A stretch of DNA of 64,000 nucleotides from Thalassomonas actiniarum (GTDB lineage Bacteria; Pseudomonadota; Gammaproteobacteria; Enterobacterales; Alteromonadaceae), in the NCBI RefSeq assembly GCF_000948975.2, contig NZ_CP059735.1, positions 3,410,001 through 3,474,000 of the forward strand. The letters run 5' to 3'. Each line of letters opens with the position of its first letter. Positions within the stretch are counted from its first letter, which is position 1. The position numbers and the translations under genes are program-made. The notes beneath the pieces were generated by a model. The model had not been told where the DNA came from. It worked only from the letters and a program-made list of their open reading frames with translations, and ran no database searches. Shown here piece after piece: positions 1 to 8,739 of the stretch.

Positions 1-1
1 A

Positions 2-934
<933 letters not shown>

Positions 935-1010
935 TAATGCTATAAAACGAATAGACTAACGAGTCATACAACAGCTCAACGAAACCTGCTCTACCCGGGT
1001 TTCGACTGAA

Positions 1011-1037
1011 AAAGAAGGCAACAGCCTTCTTTTTCTC
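1011..1037 (+). terminator. Rho-independent terminator after purB
   Basis: A perfect 9-bp stem (AAAGAAGGC at 1011-1019, GCCTTCTTT at 1024-1032) with a 4-base AACA loop is followed by a pyrimidine/T-rich run. It sits between the purB stop and the roxA start and should end purB transcription. Confidence 0.8.
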
Positions 1038-1086
1038 CTTTACTACACTTGATAAATCCCGAAATAATCAGCGAAGCGAAAACATC

Positions 1087-2235
1087 ATGATGCAAATCCA
1101 CTGGCAGGATCTAACCCCTGAGCAATTTTTAAAAGAATACTGGCAAAAAAAACCCCTATTGATCAAAAATGCCTTTCGCGATTTTAGCGATCCCGTCGAT
1201 GCCGACGAACTGGCAGGCTTTGCCATGGAAGAAGAAATTGAATCCCGCATCATCAGCCAGCAAGGCAAGGAAGACTGGCAGGTCGCGCACGGCCCTTTTA
1301 GCGCCTTCGACCAATTCGGCGAGCAGGACTGGACCCTGCTGGTACAGGCCACCAATAACTGGTCAACAAAGACCCATGACCTGCTCACCCCGTTTCGCTT
1401 TATTCCCAACTGGCGTATAGATGATGTTATGGTCAGTTTTTCCACCCCGGGAGGCGGTGTTGGTCCTCACCTGGATCAATATGATGTCTTCATTATCCAG
1501 GGACAAGGGAAAAGACGCTGGCAGGTGGGCTTACCGGATGAAAGTTTAAAGCAGTTATTACCCCATCCGGATCTGAAACAGGTATCGGATTTTACCCCGG
1601 TGATCGATGAAATCACCGGGCCGGGAGACCTGCTCTATATCCCGCCGAATCATCCCCACAACGGTGTTGCCCTTGAAAACTCCCTCAATTATTCCGTTGG
1701 TTTTCAGGCCCCCAATAACCAGGAGTTGTGGTCAGCTTTTGCCGACAAGCTGCTCGACCTTGACGCAGGTACCCGGCGACTGGATGATCCAAACCGTCAG
1801 CTTACCGAAAACCCGGAGCAGCTGGAAAGTAAAGATATTGCACAGATCAAAAACTTTATGCAGGCCCAACTTGATGACGAGACCCTGTTTAATGATTTCA
1901 TCGGCAGCTTCCTGACCCAATGCCACCATGCCATGGAAATTTTAGTGCCGGTGACGCCAATTACTCCAGAGCAGCTCGATGATATCTTATCGGAAGAAGA
2001 GATCTGCTTCACTCCGGTATCAGGCATTAAATCTCTGATTATATCAACACCTTCTCCTTGTCTTTATATCAACGGCGAAGCCTGGGCACTCGAGGAAAAA
2101 ACTTTCGCTTTAGCAACAAAATTGGCGCAAAGTTTGCCTTTGACAACACAAGAAATAAAAAGTTTCACCAGCTGTTTGCTTAACGCTCAATTGTTAACTA
2201 GTGTTTTAAACAAGGGTTATTGGTTTATAGAATAA
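1087..2235 (+). CDS. roxA: 50S ribosomal protein L16 arginine 3-hydroxylase (RoxA/YcfD)
   Basis: A cupin-fold (JmjC-like) Fe(II)/2-oxoglutarate oxygenase. Family members hydroxylate an arginine of ribosomal protein L16. The protein has 382 residues against about 373 in E. coli. The metal-binding facial triad is visible: H128 and D130 in GPHLDQYDVF and H191 in IPPNHPHNG. The N-terminal pattern W..LTPEQFLKEYWQKKPLLI is typical of the cupin_8 / Cupin_4 group, and the C-terminal half matches the winged-helix region of bacterial ribosomal oxygenases. There are two adjacent ATG codons (1087 and 1090), either of which could be used; no strong ribosome binding site is seen. The GNAT gene follows after only 6 bases, so the two are probably co-transcribed. 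Confidence 0.92.
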   Translation: MMQIHWQDLTPEQFLKEYWQKKPLLIKNAFRDFSDPVDADELAGFAMEEEIESRIISQQGKEDWQVAHGPFSAFDQFGEQDWTLLVQATNNWSTKTHDLLTPFRFIPNWRIDDVMVSFSTPGGGVGPHLDQYDVFIIQGQGKRRWQVGLPDESLKQLLPHPDLKQVSDFTPVIDEITGPGDLLYIPPNHPHNGVALENSLNYSVGFQAPNNQELWSAFADKLLDLDAGTRRLDDPNRQLTENPEQLESKDIAQIKNFMQAQLDDETLFNDFIGSFLTQCHHAMEILVPVTPITPEQLDDILSEEEICFTPVSGIKSLIISTPSPCLYINGEAWALEEKTFALATKLAQSLPLTTQEIKSFTSCLLNAQLLTSVLNKGYWFIE

Positions 2236-2241
2236 TGTCTG

Positions 2242-2703
2242 ATGTCGTATAGCTTTTGCCGTGTCCAATGGGAGCAGGCAGCCCCACTCTTGAAAAATGT
2301 CCGAGAAAAAGTCTTTGTTTGTGAATGGCGGATCCCGCGAAAGATCGAGTTTGATCGCAAGGATCCTCTCGCCTACCACATGCTGGTCTGTGACGATGGC
2401 ACACAAGAGCCGATTGCCACAGGGAGGATCTTGCCCACCGGTGAGATCAGCCGGGTGGCGGTATTGATGCACTTTCGCAATAAAGATGTCGACAAGCTGG
2501 TGCTTGACGGCTTACTTAAAGTTGCCAAAGAGCTCAAACTCACCGAAGTCTTTATCCATAGCCCGCTCGATTCGGTCGAATATTTTCGCAAGCATCATTT
2601 TAACGTTGTCGGTACGGTGTTTATGGAAGCCGGCATCCCCAGGCAAAGAATGGCATGTCCGATAGAAGAAGTCAGCAGTGCCCATTACTACCTGAGCCAT
2701 TAA
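2242..2703 (+). CDS. GNAT-family N-acetyltransferase
   Basis: A 153-residue single-domain acetyltransferase. The layout fits GNAT: an N-terminal strand-helix with VREKVFVCEW..P, a central strand with HMLVCDDGTQEPIATGRI, then strand beta4 with a short GEISRVAVL and the C-terminal YFRKHHFNVVGTVFMEAGI, similar to the ElaA/YjcF group in which that last segment closes the acetyl-CoA site. The canonical Q/RxxGxG/A loop is weak, so catalytic competence is not proven. The substrate is unknown. It begins 6 bases after roxA; an earlier ATG at 2235 runs into a stop after five codons, so 2242 is the start. Tight spacing suggests an operon with roxA, but a shared function cannot be inferred from this alone. 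Confidence 0.8.
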   Translation: MSYSFCRVQWEQAAPLLKNVREKVFVCEWRIPRKIEFDRKDPLAYHMLVCDDGTQEPIATGRILPTGEISRVAVLMHFRNKDVDKLVLDGLLKVAKELKLTEVFIHSPLDSVEYFRKHHFNVVGTVFMEAGIPRQRMACPIEEVSSAHYYLSH

Positions 2704-2800
2704 CGCCTAAGCCACCGTTGCTTGCCGGTAGCTCCCGGTCTATCAGCCGGGGCGTAAACAAACCATACTTAAACAAGAACTGGCAGCCCGACCTTAAAGG

Positions 2801-2827
2801 TTATAAAAATGCCGGCAGCAGCCGGCA
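2801..2827 (-). terminator. Terminator of the DUF4826 gene
   Basis: Read on the minus strand, TGCCGGC-TGCT-GCCGGCA (arms 2821-2827 and 2810-2816) is followed by a T run. It lies about 60 bases past the stop of the minus-strand gene at 2888-3301. This is a classic intrinsic terminator. Confidence 0.8.
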
Positions 2828-2887
2828 CGGTTGATTTTCTCTAACAGCTTCTCAGGCTGAAGTAACAAGAACGCTTTCCCAAACAGA

Positions 2888-3301
2888 TCAAGCCGGTTTT
2901 GAACCCCATACTTTTTCATCTTCATAAAGGCGGTATAAACCTTCGGCCCTGCTGATCAACAATTCGGCAAACTTATTTTGCTCAACATCGCCGGCTTTAG
3001 ACAGGTTCTCCGCCTGCAACTGCCATTTCAGGGAGAAGTGGCGTAGAGCGTCACGGGCATCCGGGGCGACATCGGCGCTGGAATGATCTGTGGGCAAGTC
3101 GCCGCTGATCACCCAGGTTTTAGTGCCATCGAGCAATTTCAGTTTCCAAACAGCCAGTACCGGCACCAGGTAACGGCTTTCTTCCACGGCAACGGACTCG
3201 GTAATTAAACCTTTATCCGCCAGATATTTTGTCGCCACCTGGTATTGCTCACGCACCCATTGATTTTGTTGTTCTTCGTTCATATTTGCTTGATCGGTCA
3301 T
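2888..3301 (-). CDS. DUF4826 family protein
   Basis: A soluble 137-residue protein with no signal peptide or membrane segment. The conserved family pattern is visible: WVREQYQVATKYLADKG, then EESRYLVPVLAVWKLKL, WVISGDLPTDH and DARDALRHFSLKWQLQAENL. I recognise this as the DUF4826 family, found widely in Alteromonadales and Vibrionales, with no established function. It is a single-gene unit: its own terminator lies downstream, and its start faces the leucine dehydrogenase gene across about 210 bases that must hold both promoters. A purine-rich GAAGTAAAAA precedes the ATG. Assignment to the family is by pattern memory only. Confidence 0.75.
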   Translation of the reverse strand: MTDQANMNEEQQNQWVREQYQVATKYLADKGLITESVAVEESRYLVPVLAVWKLKLLDGTKTWVISGDLPTDHSSADVAPDARDALRHFSLKWQLQAENLSKAGDVEQNKFAELLISRAEGLYRLYEDEKVWGSKPA

Positions 3302-3513
3302 TTTTTACTTCTATTTATTTCACATCAATTAACTAAGATACACGTAAAGCCAGAACTTGTATTCATAACTTCACACTTTTAATGAAAGATATTTTAACAG
3401 TTTAGTAGCCTGGATATAAGTGAAATGCTATTGTGCGCAGCGAAATATTACAACTATAGTTCATTTATAAAAACAGCAATTGAGCTAGCCCCAGTATTCG
3501 CGGAGAAATAACA

Positions 3514-4557
3514 GTGGCAATTTTTGATTTAGTAGATTTCGATGACCACGAACAAGTGGTATTTTGCAGTGACAAAGCAACAGGTTTAAAAGCGATCATC
3601 GCCGTACACAGCACTAAGTTAGGCGCTGCCGTTGGCGGTTGTCGCATGTGGGACTACGCCACCGACGAGGAAGCCGTCATCGACGTATTGCGCCTTTCCC
3701 GCGGCATGACTTATAAAAATGCCATGGCGGGTTTAGCCATGGGCGGCGGCAAGTCTGTGATTATCGGTGACGCTAAGCAAATAAAATCAGAAGCGCTTTT
3801 TAAGGCCTTCGGCAATGCCCTCAACGGCTTGGGCGGACGTTATGTCAGCGCAGAAGATGTCAATATCACCACAGACGATATCGCCATTGCCAATACGGTA
3901 ACCCCCTATGTTACCGGCACCGAAGGCAAAAGCGGCAACCCGGCCCCTTTCACCGCCCTAGGTACTTTCCTTGGCATCAAAGCCGCCGTTAAGCATAAGC
4001 TTAAAACCGATGATTTAACCGGATTGAAGGTCGCTATCCAGGGCCTGGGCAGTGTCGGTTATTATTTATGCGAGCATTTGCATCAGGCCGGCGCCAAGCT
4101 GGTGGTCACCGATTTGAACCAGGCGGCGCTGGATAAAGTGGCAACAGAATTTAACGCCGAAGTTGTCGGCTTAAATGACATTTACGATCAGGACGCCGAC
4201 ATTTACGCCCCGTGTGCCCTAGGCGCCACCATCAACGACAGCACCATAGACCGCATCAAGGCGGGCATTATTGCCGGTTGTGCCAATAACCAGCTGGCAG
4301 AGCCCCGCCATGACCAGGCACTGGTTGAGCGCGGCATCTTATACGCACCGGATTATGTCATCAATGCCGGCGGTATTATCAATGTTTCCTTCGAAGAAAA
4401 CTATGATAAAGACCGGGCGACCCGTAAGGTGGAAGAGATCTACGATACCTTACTCGAAATCTTTAACACCGCCGACGGGCAAAACAAACCCACCGGCCGG
4501 GTCGCCGATGAAATGGCGCGTAAGATCATCGCCGCCGGCGGTAAGCACAACCTCTAG
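3514..4557 (+). CDS. Leucine (branched-chain amino acid) dehydrogenase
   Basis: An NAD-dependent oxidative deaminase of leucine, valine and isoleucine to the matching 2-oxo acids, a first step of branched-chain catabolism. It has 347 residues, close to the family's 350-370. The Glu/Leu/Phe/Val dehydrogenase signature is clear: K68 in GMTYKNAMAGLAMGGGK and catalytic K80 in the GGGK, the same numbers as in the Bacillus enzyme. The C-terminal Rossmann domain shows GLGSVGYYLCEHL near residue 178. The start is GTG at 3514, chosen because GGAG lies 8 bases upstream and the frame gives the expected N-terminus. A strong terminator follows, so the gene is probably monocistronic. Confidence 0.93.
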   Translation: MAIFDLVDFDDHEQVVFCSDKATGLKAIIAVHSTKLGAAVGGCRMWDYATDEEAVIDVLRLSRGMTYKNAMAGLAMGGGKSVIIGDAKQIKSEALFKAFGNALNGLGGRYVSAEDVNITTDDIAIANTVTPYVTGTEGKSGNPAPFTALGTFLGIKAAVKHKLKTDDLTGLKVAIQGLGSVGYYLCEHLHQAGAKLVVTDLNQAALDKVATEFNAEVVGLNDIYDQDADIYAPCALGATINDSTIDRIKAGIIAGCANNQLAEPRHDQALVERGILYAPDYVINAGGIINVSFEENYDKDRATRKVEEIYDTLLEIFNTADGQNKPTGRVADEMARKIIAAGGKHNL

Positions 4558-4581
4558 TATGGTTTAAGCAACAGCTGTTTT

Positions 4582-4615
4582 AAAATCCCCGCCGCTCATA
4601 GCGGCGGGGATTTTT
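4582..4615 (+). terminator. Terminator after leucine dehydrogenase
   Basis: A perfect 14-bp GC-rich stem (AAAATCCCCGCCGC at 4582-4595 with GCGGCGGGGATTTT at 4601-4614), loop TCATA, ending in a run of T. The A run on the other side means it could also work in reverse. Confidence 0.9.
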
Positions 4616-4849
4616 GCTATTTTGCACTAAAGTTTTATTGCGATTCTTCAGCACCTTTTCTCAGGCCTGACTTTAAAATCGACTTAAAATCACCATAACT
4701 TTAATCCATCAAAGCAAAAACCAAACAATTACAAATAACAACAAAGAAAACGCAAATAAAGCTGTTTTTTTACCCATGATTCTATTATCATCCCGCCCCT
4801 TTTTTAGATATCCGTATTATTTAACTTTTGACAAGGAAAAAGTGATTTT

Positions 4850-6571
4850 ATGTCAATCTCCCGCCGTACCTTTGTACAAGCTTTAGGCTTAACTTTATTA
4901 ACTCCGTTTGCCGTTCGCACCTTAGCCAGCAATACCAGCCCTGTCTATGCCGACTTTTTATCAGGCGCAACCCCAGAGGGCCTGACGGTTGATCAGCAAG
5001 GACAAGTCTTTGATTTATCTGTCGCCTCCGGCGATCCCAGCGAAACCGGTGTTATTCTCTGGACCCATATCAATCCGGCCAGTTATGTTCAGGGGCAATC
5101 CCTGTTTGTCCAGGTTGCCAGCGACGATGCCTTTAATCAGGTCATTTTTTCTGCAGAAGTACTGGCAGAAAATATCAGCGCCGAACGTGACTATACCATC
5201 AACATGGATATCGAAGGCCATTTAAGCGCAGGTAACCGTTATTACTACCGCTTTATTTACGGCGATGTCATCAGCCGTACCGGCCGCTGTTTTACCTTAG
5301 CCAACGGCGAACTTGATAATATTAAAATGGCCGTGGTTACTTGTCAGGATTACACCACAGGCTTTTACAATGCCTACAACCACATCGCCAATGAAGATAT
5401 TCAGTTTGTGATCCACTTAGGGGATTTCATCTACGAATATGCCAAATACGAAGGGTTCGAGTCGCAAGTCGTCCACCCGATGAACTTACCCAGCGGTGAA
5501 AAAGTTGCCATGGACCTGGCCGATTACCGCTATATCTACCAGGCATACCGCAAAGATCCCAACCTGCAGCGGGCAATGGAAAACCATACCTTTATTATCA
5601 CCTGGGACGATCACGAAACGGCAGACAATGCCTACTGGGATTATGACCGCGATACCTTGGGCGTACCTCACCACCCTTATACCACGGATGATCGCTTTGG
5701 CAATAATCCGGAGAATTTACGCCAGTTGCGTCGCGACGCACAAAAAGCCTGGATTGAATATGTGCCGGCCCGGGTTCAGGTCAATGAAGACGCCAGCCAT
5801 GCCTTTGAATATTTAAGCTTGTACCGCTCGTTCAAGTTTGGCGACCTGCTCGATCTTTATATGACCGACAGCCGTACCTACCGTACCAAAGAGCCTTGTA
5901 AAGACGGCAGCGCCTGGCAGAATTTCTGGTGTACCGACTATGAAAATAAATCGCAAACCATGCTGGGCCATGAGCAAAGAGACTGGTTGATCAACGGCCT
6001 GACCACTTCCAATGCCAAATGGAAAGTCTGGGGTAATCAGACCCTGCTGGCACAACTTGCCGGTACGGTGGCGGGTATTGAACTGGTATATGCCAACTAT
6101 GATGCCTGGGACGGTTACCAATGGGAACGTGAGAAAATCATGTCTGCCGTTAAAGACAATAATGTCTCCAACTTCGTAGTACTTACCGGCGATCTGCACA
6201 CCAGCATCACCTCTTACCTGAAAGTCGACTACGGTAATGTCAACAACTGGGATTACTCCAACCTGGTTGGGGTAGAGCTGATGACACCGGCAATTTCTTC
6301 TCCTAACCTGCAGGATACCGTTAATCAGAATATCGATGTCGGCTCGGTATTTAAAGCCATGTTAAATGGCGGCGTTCAGGTCAACAACCCGCATATTAAA
6401 GACTTTAACAGCGCTATTCACGGTTATGCCCTGCTTGAATTTAATAAAAATGAATTATTCTGGACCGTCTATAACATAGACAAGAAAACCGATAATCCGG
6501 ATACCACTAAGAAGGTTTATAAGAAGTTCCATTATGAACCTGTTGATATGTGGCTTACCGAGCAAAGCTAA
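4850..6571 (+). CDS. phoD: PhoD-type alkaline phosphatase/phosphodiesterase, Tat-exported
   Basis: An extracytoplasmic metallo-phosphoesterase of the PhoD-like superfamily, expected to release phosphate from phosphodiesters or monoesters outside the cytoplasm. The 573-residue protein begins with a twin-arginine signal (MSISRRTFVQALG), showing export in the folded state with metals bound. The N-terminal Ig-like PhoD_N region includes FDLSVASGDPSETGVILWTH. Metal ligands of the catalytic domain appear in FVIHLGDFIYEY, TWDDHETADNAYWD and VVLTGDLHTS. An AAGGA lies about 13 bases before the ATG. It stands alone between two hairpins. No Pho box was recognised in the roughly 290 bases upstream, so phosphate control is an expectation from the family, not seen. 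Confidence 0.92.
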   Translation: MSISRRTFVQALGLTLLTPFAVRTLASNTSPVYADFLSGATPEGLTVDQQGQVFDLSVASGDPSETGVILWTHINPASYVQGQSLFVQVASDDAFNQVIFSAEVLAENISAERDYTINMDIEGHLSAGNRYYYRFIYGDVISRTGRCFTLANGELDNIKMAVVTCQDYTTGFYNAYNHIANEDIQFVIHLGDFIYEYAKYEGFESQVVHPMNLPSGEKVAMDLADYRYIYQAYRKDPNLQRAMENHTFIITWDDHETADNAYWDYDRDTLGVPHHPYTTDDRFGNNPENLRQLRRDAQKAWIEYVPARVQVNEDASHAFEYLSLYRSFKFGDLLDLYMTDSRTYRTKEPCKDGSAWQNFWCTDYENKSQTMLGHEQRDWLINGLTTSNAKWKVWGNQTLLAQLAGTVAGIELVYANYDAWDGYQWEREKIMSAVKDNNVSNFVVLTGDLHTSITSYLKVDYGNVNNWDYSNLVGVELMTPAISSPNLQDTVNQNIDVGSVFKAMLNGGVQVNNPHIKDFNSAIHGYALLEFNKNELFWTVYNIDKKTDNPDTTKKVYKKFHYEPVDMWLTEQS

Positions 6572-6584
6572 ACCCTAGCGACTC

Positions 6585-6616
6585 AATATCCGGGCGGGGA
6601 AAACCGCCCGGATATT
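6585..6616. terminator. GC-rich hairpin after phoD-like gene
   Basis: A perfect 13-bp stem (AATATCCGGGCGG at 6585-6597, CCGCCCGGATATT at 6604-6616). There is no T run on either side, so it may act as a transcript-stabilising or weak bidirectional terminator between the convergent phoD-like gene and the small minus-strand gene. Confidence 0.6.
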
Positions 6617-6672
6617 AAAACGAAAACTTCTGATACAACTTCCCCGGTATTAGTAAACAAGTGCCCGGCTGA

Positions 6673-6867
6673 TTAATTGCGCTTAACCACTTCTTCATTT
6701 CTTTTTTTAAATTCATCTACATACATTTGGGCAATATCGACATTGCCAAAATGATGGATCAGCTTTTTAATGGCTTTATCTTTGGTATCCTGAAAATGGG
6801 TTTGTTCGGTATGTGCCATGGTTAACCAAACTTGAACGAGGGCCGGGGGGAGTTTATCCATGATCAA
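6673..6867 (-). CDS. Small hypothetical protein (62-64 residues)
   Basis: A short soluble, charged protein with no recognised domain: MDKLPPALVQVWLTMAHTEQ, a central helix rich in K/H, then MYVDEFKKRNEEVVKRN. The second methionine (codon 3, base 6861) is the more likely start, because AAGGAT stands about 8 bases before it on the minus strand. Codon use and an amphipathic helical pattern make it plausible as a real gene, but nothing identifies a role. It belongs to a run of separate small minus-strand genes between 6.6 and 8.6 kb, each with its own ribosome binding site. Confidence 0.5.
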   Translation of the reverse strand: MIMDKLPPALVQVWLTMAHTEQTHFQDTKDKAIKKLIHHFGNVDIAQMYVDEFKKRNEEVVKRN

Positions 6868-6994
6868 ATATCCTTTTCGCTAGCTTAAAATAACTATAGC
6901 TGAGAAAGCCATGAGTACTAAATATCCGATGAAAACTATTGAAAATTAATTAAAACATCACAGTTTCTCTCCCGTTCTCCCCTAACCAGGCTGT

Positions 6995-7177
6995 TCAGGG
7001 CTTGCTGATTTTCAATAGCTCACTGCCCCCGACAAGGATCCGGCTTGTTGCCTTGCTCGCCACAGATTGTTGCCCAATAGCGGCATTTACAGCAAGTAAA
7101 TGGGCTTGAGCGACTATCACGCTGATTTGGGCTAATACCGAGATGGCCTTATTGGCCATCACCGGCCGGGTGAGCAT
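6995..7177 (-). pseudogene. Short alanine-rich ORF, possibly RebB-like remnant
   Basis: A 60-residue reading frame rich in Ala, Val, Ile and Ser, including LAVNAAIGQQSVASKATS. The NAxxxQQ pattern and hydrophobic repeats faintly recall RebB proteins of refractile bodies; this is a weak likeness only. The ATG at 7177 lacks a ribosome binding site. A better GAGGTGAGCA site lies before an ATG at 7196, which is in another frame and stops after 15 codons. One frameshift would join the two, so this may be a decayed small gene. It may also be a chance frame. Confidence 0.3.
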
Positions 7178-7233
7178 GGTAAACGCTTTTTATCATTGCT
7201 CACCTCACCAGCATGACCTTGTTACCGGCTAAG

Positions 7234-7410
7234 CTAATAAATAGCATCTTCGTCATGGTTAAATTCAGTGATTTCCCGCAGCAGGTTATACTTGGAATTA
7301 TTCCATTGGCTCAGCAAGAAATAAAACTCTTCCTTCTCGATGGATGCGGCGGTATGGGTGAGTAACTTTTCAGATAATTTATTTAACCGGTCGAACTCTT
7401 CAATATTCAT
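7234..7410 (-). CDS. 58-residue hypothetical protein, paralogue of the one at 7745-7921
   Basis: Translating the minus strand from 7410 gives a 58-residue acidic protein beginning MNIEEFDRLNKLSEKLL and ending NHDEDAIY. A strong GGGAG stands 7 bases before the ATG. It clearly resembles the second 58-residue protein 335 bases upstream: both have the pattern (D/E)EF.R.N.LSEK.L..TA.S.E.EEF..LL.QWN and identical length. Two diverged copies retaining length and frame argue that both are translated. No known domain is recognised; the sequence suggests two helices with a variable acidic tail. It could be a small regulatory or binding protein, but the function is unknown. Confidence 0.6.
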   Translation of the reverse strand: MNIEEFDRLNKLSEKLLTHTAASIEKEEFYFLLSQWNNSKYNLLREITEFNHDEDAIY

Positions 7411-7744
7411 CAAAACACTCCCTGTTGTTAGCGGGTTATTAACGCCTTATTGGCTATTGATAAACCAAGGAAACATTTGGCAGTGAAAACTAAAACCACA
7501 AGGTTGCGGTAGCCATGCGATACCATATTGAAAAACACTTATTTAAAAGAAGCAATATACGACGACGGTGAGCATTTATACCCGGACCTTTTTACGCTGT
7601 CCTGCTTGTTGTTTTATCCTAGCCCAGCTTGATCACGAAAGCGAGTGATACTTGCTCTGGTCCTGATCAATACTCCTTATACGGGTAATAACAAAACCCG
7701 GCTTAACAAGCCCAGCTTGTTGACCTGATTGAAGTTATTTTGGA
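7411..7744. other. 334-base gap between paralogous small genes
   Basis: No coding frame with a ribosome binding site was found. The stretch holds the promoter region of the gene at 7234-7410 and a perfect 7-bp inverted repeat, AACAAGC-CCA-GCTTGTT, at 7705-7721. Confidence 0.5.
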
Positions 7745-7921
7745 CTAGTTTAGAAAATCGTCTTTATCTTTATCAATAAGATTACCGGCCAGTTTAATGT
7801 CATTTGGCACATTCCACTGCTGGAGTAACTGATGAAATTCTTCCATTTCAACTGAGCTTGCTGTTTGATGGAGGGCCTTTTCCGATAATAAATTCATCCG
7901 TTCAAATTCATCCTTGCTCAT
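7745..7921 (-). CDS. 58-residue hypothetical protein, paralogue of the one at 7234-7410
   Basis: A 58-residue protein starting MSKDEFERMNLLSEKAL and ending DKDKDDFLN. The frame is open a little further upstream (to 7936), but the start at 7921 gives exactly the length of its paralogue and has AAGG about 9 bases before it. The shared core is EF.R.N.LSEK...TASS.E.EEF..LL.QWN; after the QWN the two proteins diverge except for an acidic end. No signal peptide or membrane segment is present. Function is unknown. The pair probably arose by local duplication. Confidence 0.6.
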   Translation of the reverse strand: MSKDEFERMNLLSEKALHQTASSVEMEEFHQLLQQWNVPNDIKLAGNLIDKDKDDFLN

Positions 7922-8012
7922 AACAAAACCTTGCAATAATTGTCAGTGGTAGTTACTTGCTTAATAATGGATGAATTACCGCCTGAGTTCAAGTATGGGT
8001 AAAAGGTCGCCG

Positions 8013-8058
8013 GCCATGCGGCAATTAATTGCCATGCGGTAATAAATTGCCGCATGGC
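8013..8058. repeat. Long hairpin with internal repeat
   Basis: Perfect 14-bp arms GCCATGCGGCAATT (8013-8026) and AATTGCCGCATGGC (8045-8058). The loop itself holds a near copy of one arm, so two alternative hairpins can form. It follows the stop of the minus-strand gene at 8080 and may act as its terminator. Confidence 0.6.
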
Positions 8059-8079
8059 AAAGCACTTGATAGCTGCGCC

Positions 8080-8559
8080 TTAAACCTGCTCATCGGCTAA
8101 AATATCCATAATCGATGCCGTTTGTTCTTGCCCTGAATTTAACTTTGAAACCTGCTGGTAAAGGTTTGTACCACCTTTAAAGGTGCCCTGGGCATTCATC
8201 AGGGGGTTATCTTTCGGCGCTTTACCAATCATGTCTTCTAAATTAACACCAAACTCGCTGGCCATATTTTTAATGGACTCGGGCGCCTGGCCGGCAAAGG
8301 TTGCGGCATCGAAGCTGCCTTTTTCTTTCGCGCTTTTCACCGAATCGAGGAAGGTCTTCGCCTCGGTTCTTTCTTCCGCACTTAAGCCGGACATATAGTT
8401 GTGAATTTTACCTTTGTCGCTGACATCCAGGGTTTTATCCTGTGTTTTTTCCTGCATGGTCGCCTGGAATTTTTCAATTTGCTCCTGGGTCGCTTTTTGA
8501 TAATCCATGTAGGAATGCGTACTGGTCACCAGTGACGGGCTTGTGCTGTTAATATTCAT
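8080..8559 (-). CDS. Hypothetical protein, 159 residues
   Basis: A soluble protein rich in Ser, Thr, Lys and Gln with a flexible N-terminus (MNINSTSPSLVTSTHSYMDY) and no signal peptide or membrane segment. The middle (KATQEQIEKFQATMQEKTQD) looks helical, and the rest alternates charged helices and Gly-rich turns (GTFKGGTNLYQQ). No known domain is recognised. A good GGAG is found 8 bases before the ATG on the minus strand. It stands alone, with a hairpin downstream. The non-hydrophobic Ser/Thr-rich beginning resembles substrates of secretion systems without cleaved signals, but nothing supports that directly. Confidence 0.65.
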   Translation of the reverse strand: MNINSTSPSLVTSTHSYMDYQKATQEQIEKFQATMQEKTQDKTLDVSDKGKIHNYMSGLSAEERTEAKTFLDSVKSAKEKGSFDAATFAGQAPESIKNMASEFGVNLEDMIGKAPKDNPLMNAQGTFKGGTNLYQQVSKLNSGQEQTASIMDILADEQV

Positions 8560-8682
8560 TTGTTAGCTCCAAATCTGAGGATTTATTTAATTACGGCTAA
8601 CTATCAGCAATTTACGTGCACGTTCATGTAAACACAGGGTAAGGTTTTGTAATTTTGTGTAATCCGCTAAAAACGGGGCCTG

Positions 8683-8716
8683 GCGCCGGAAAAAGTGCTG
8701 TTTTTTTCTCCGGCGC
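8683..8716 (-). terminator. Hairpin after the CAT-like gene
   Basis: GCGCCGGA (8683-8690) pairs with TCCGGCGC (8709-8716), and the stem can extend through flanking A and T runs. It lies about 25 bases past the stop of the minus-strand acetyltransferase gene. Confidence 0.65.
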
Positions 8717-8739
8717 AAACAAGAAACCAGTAAGGTGAA

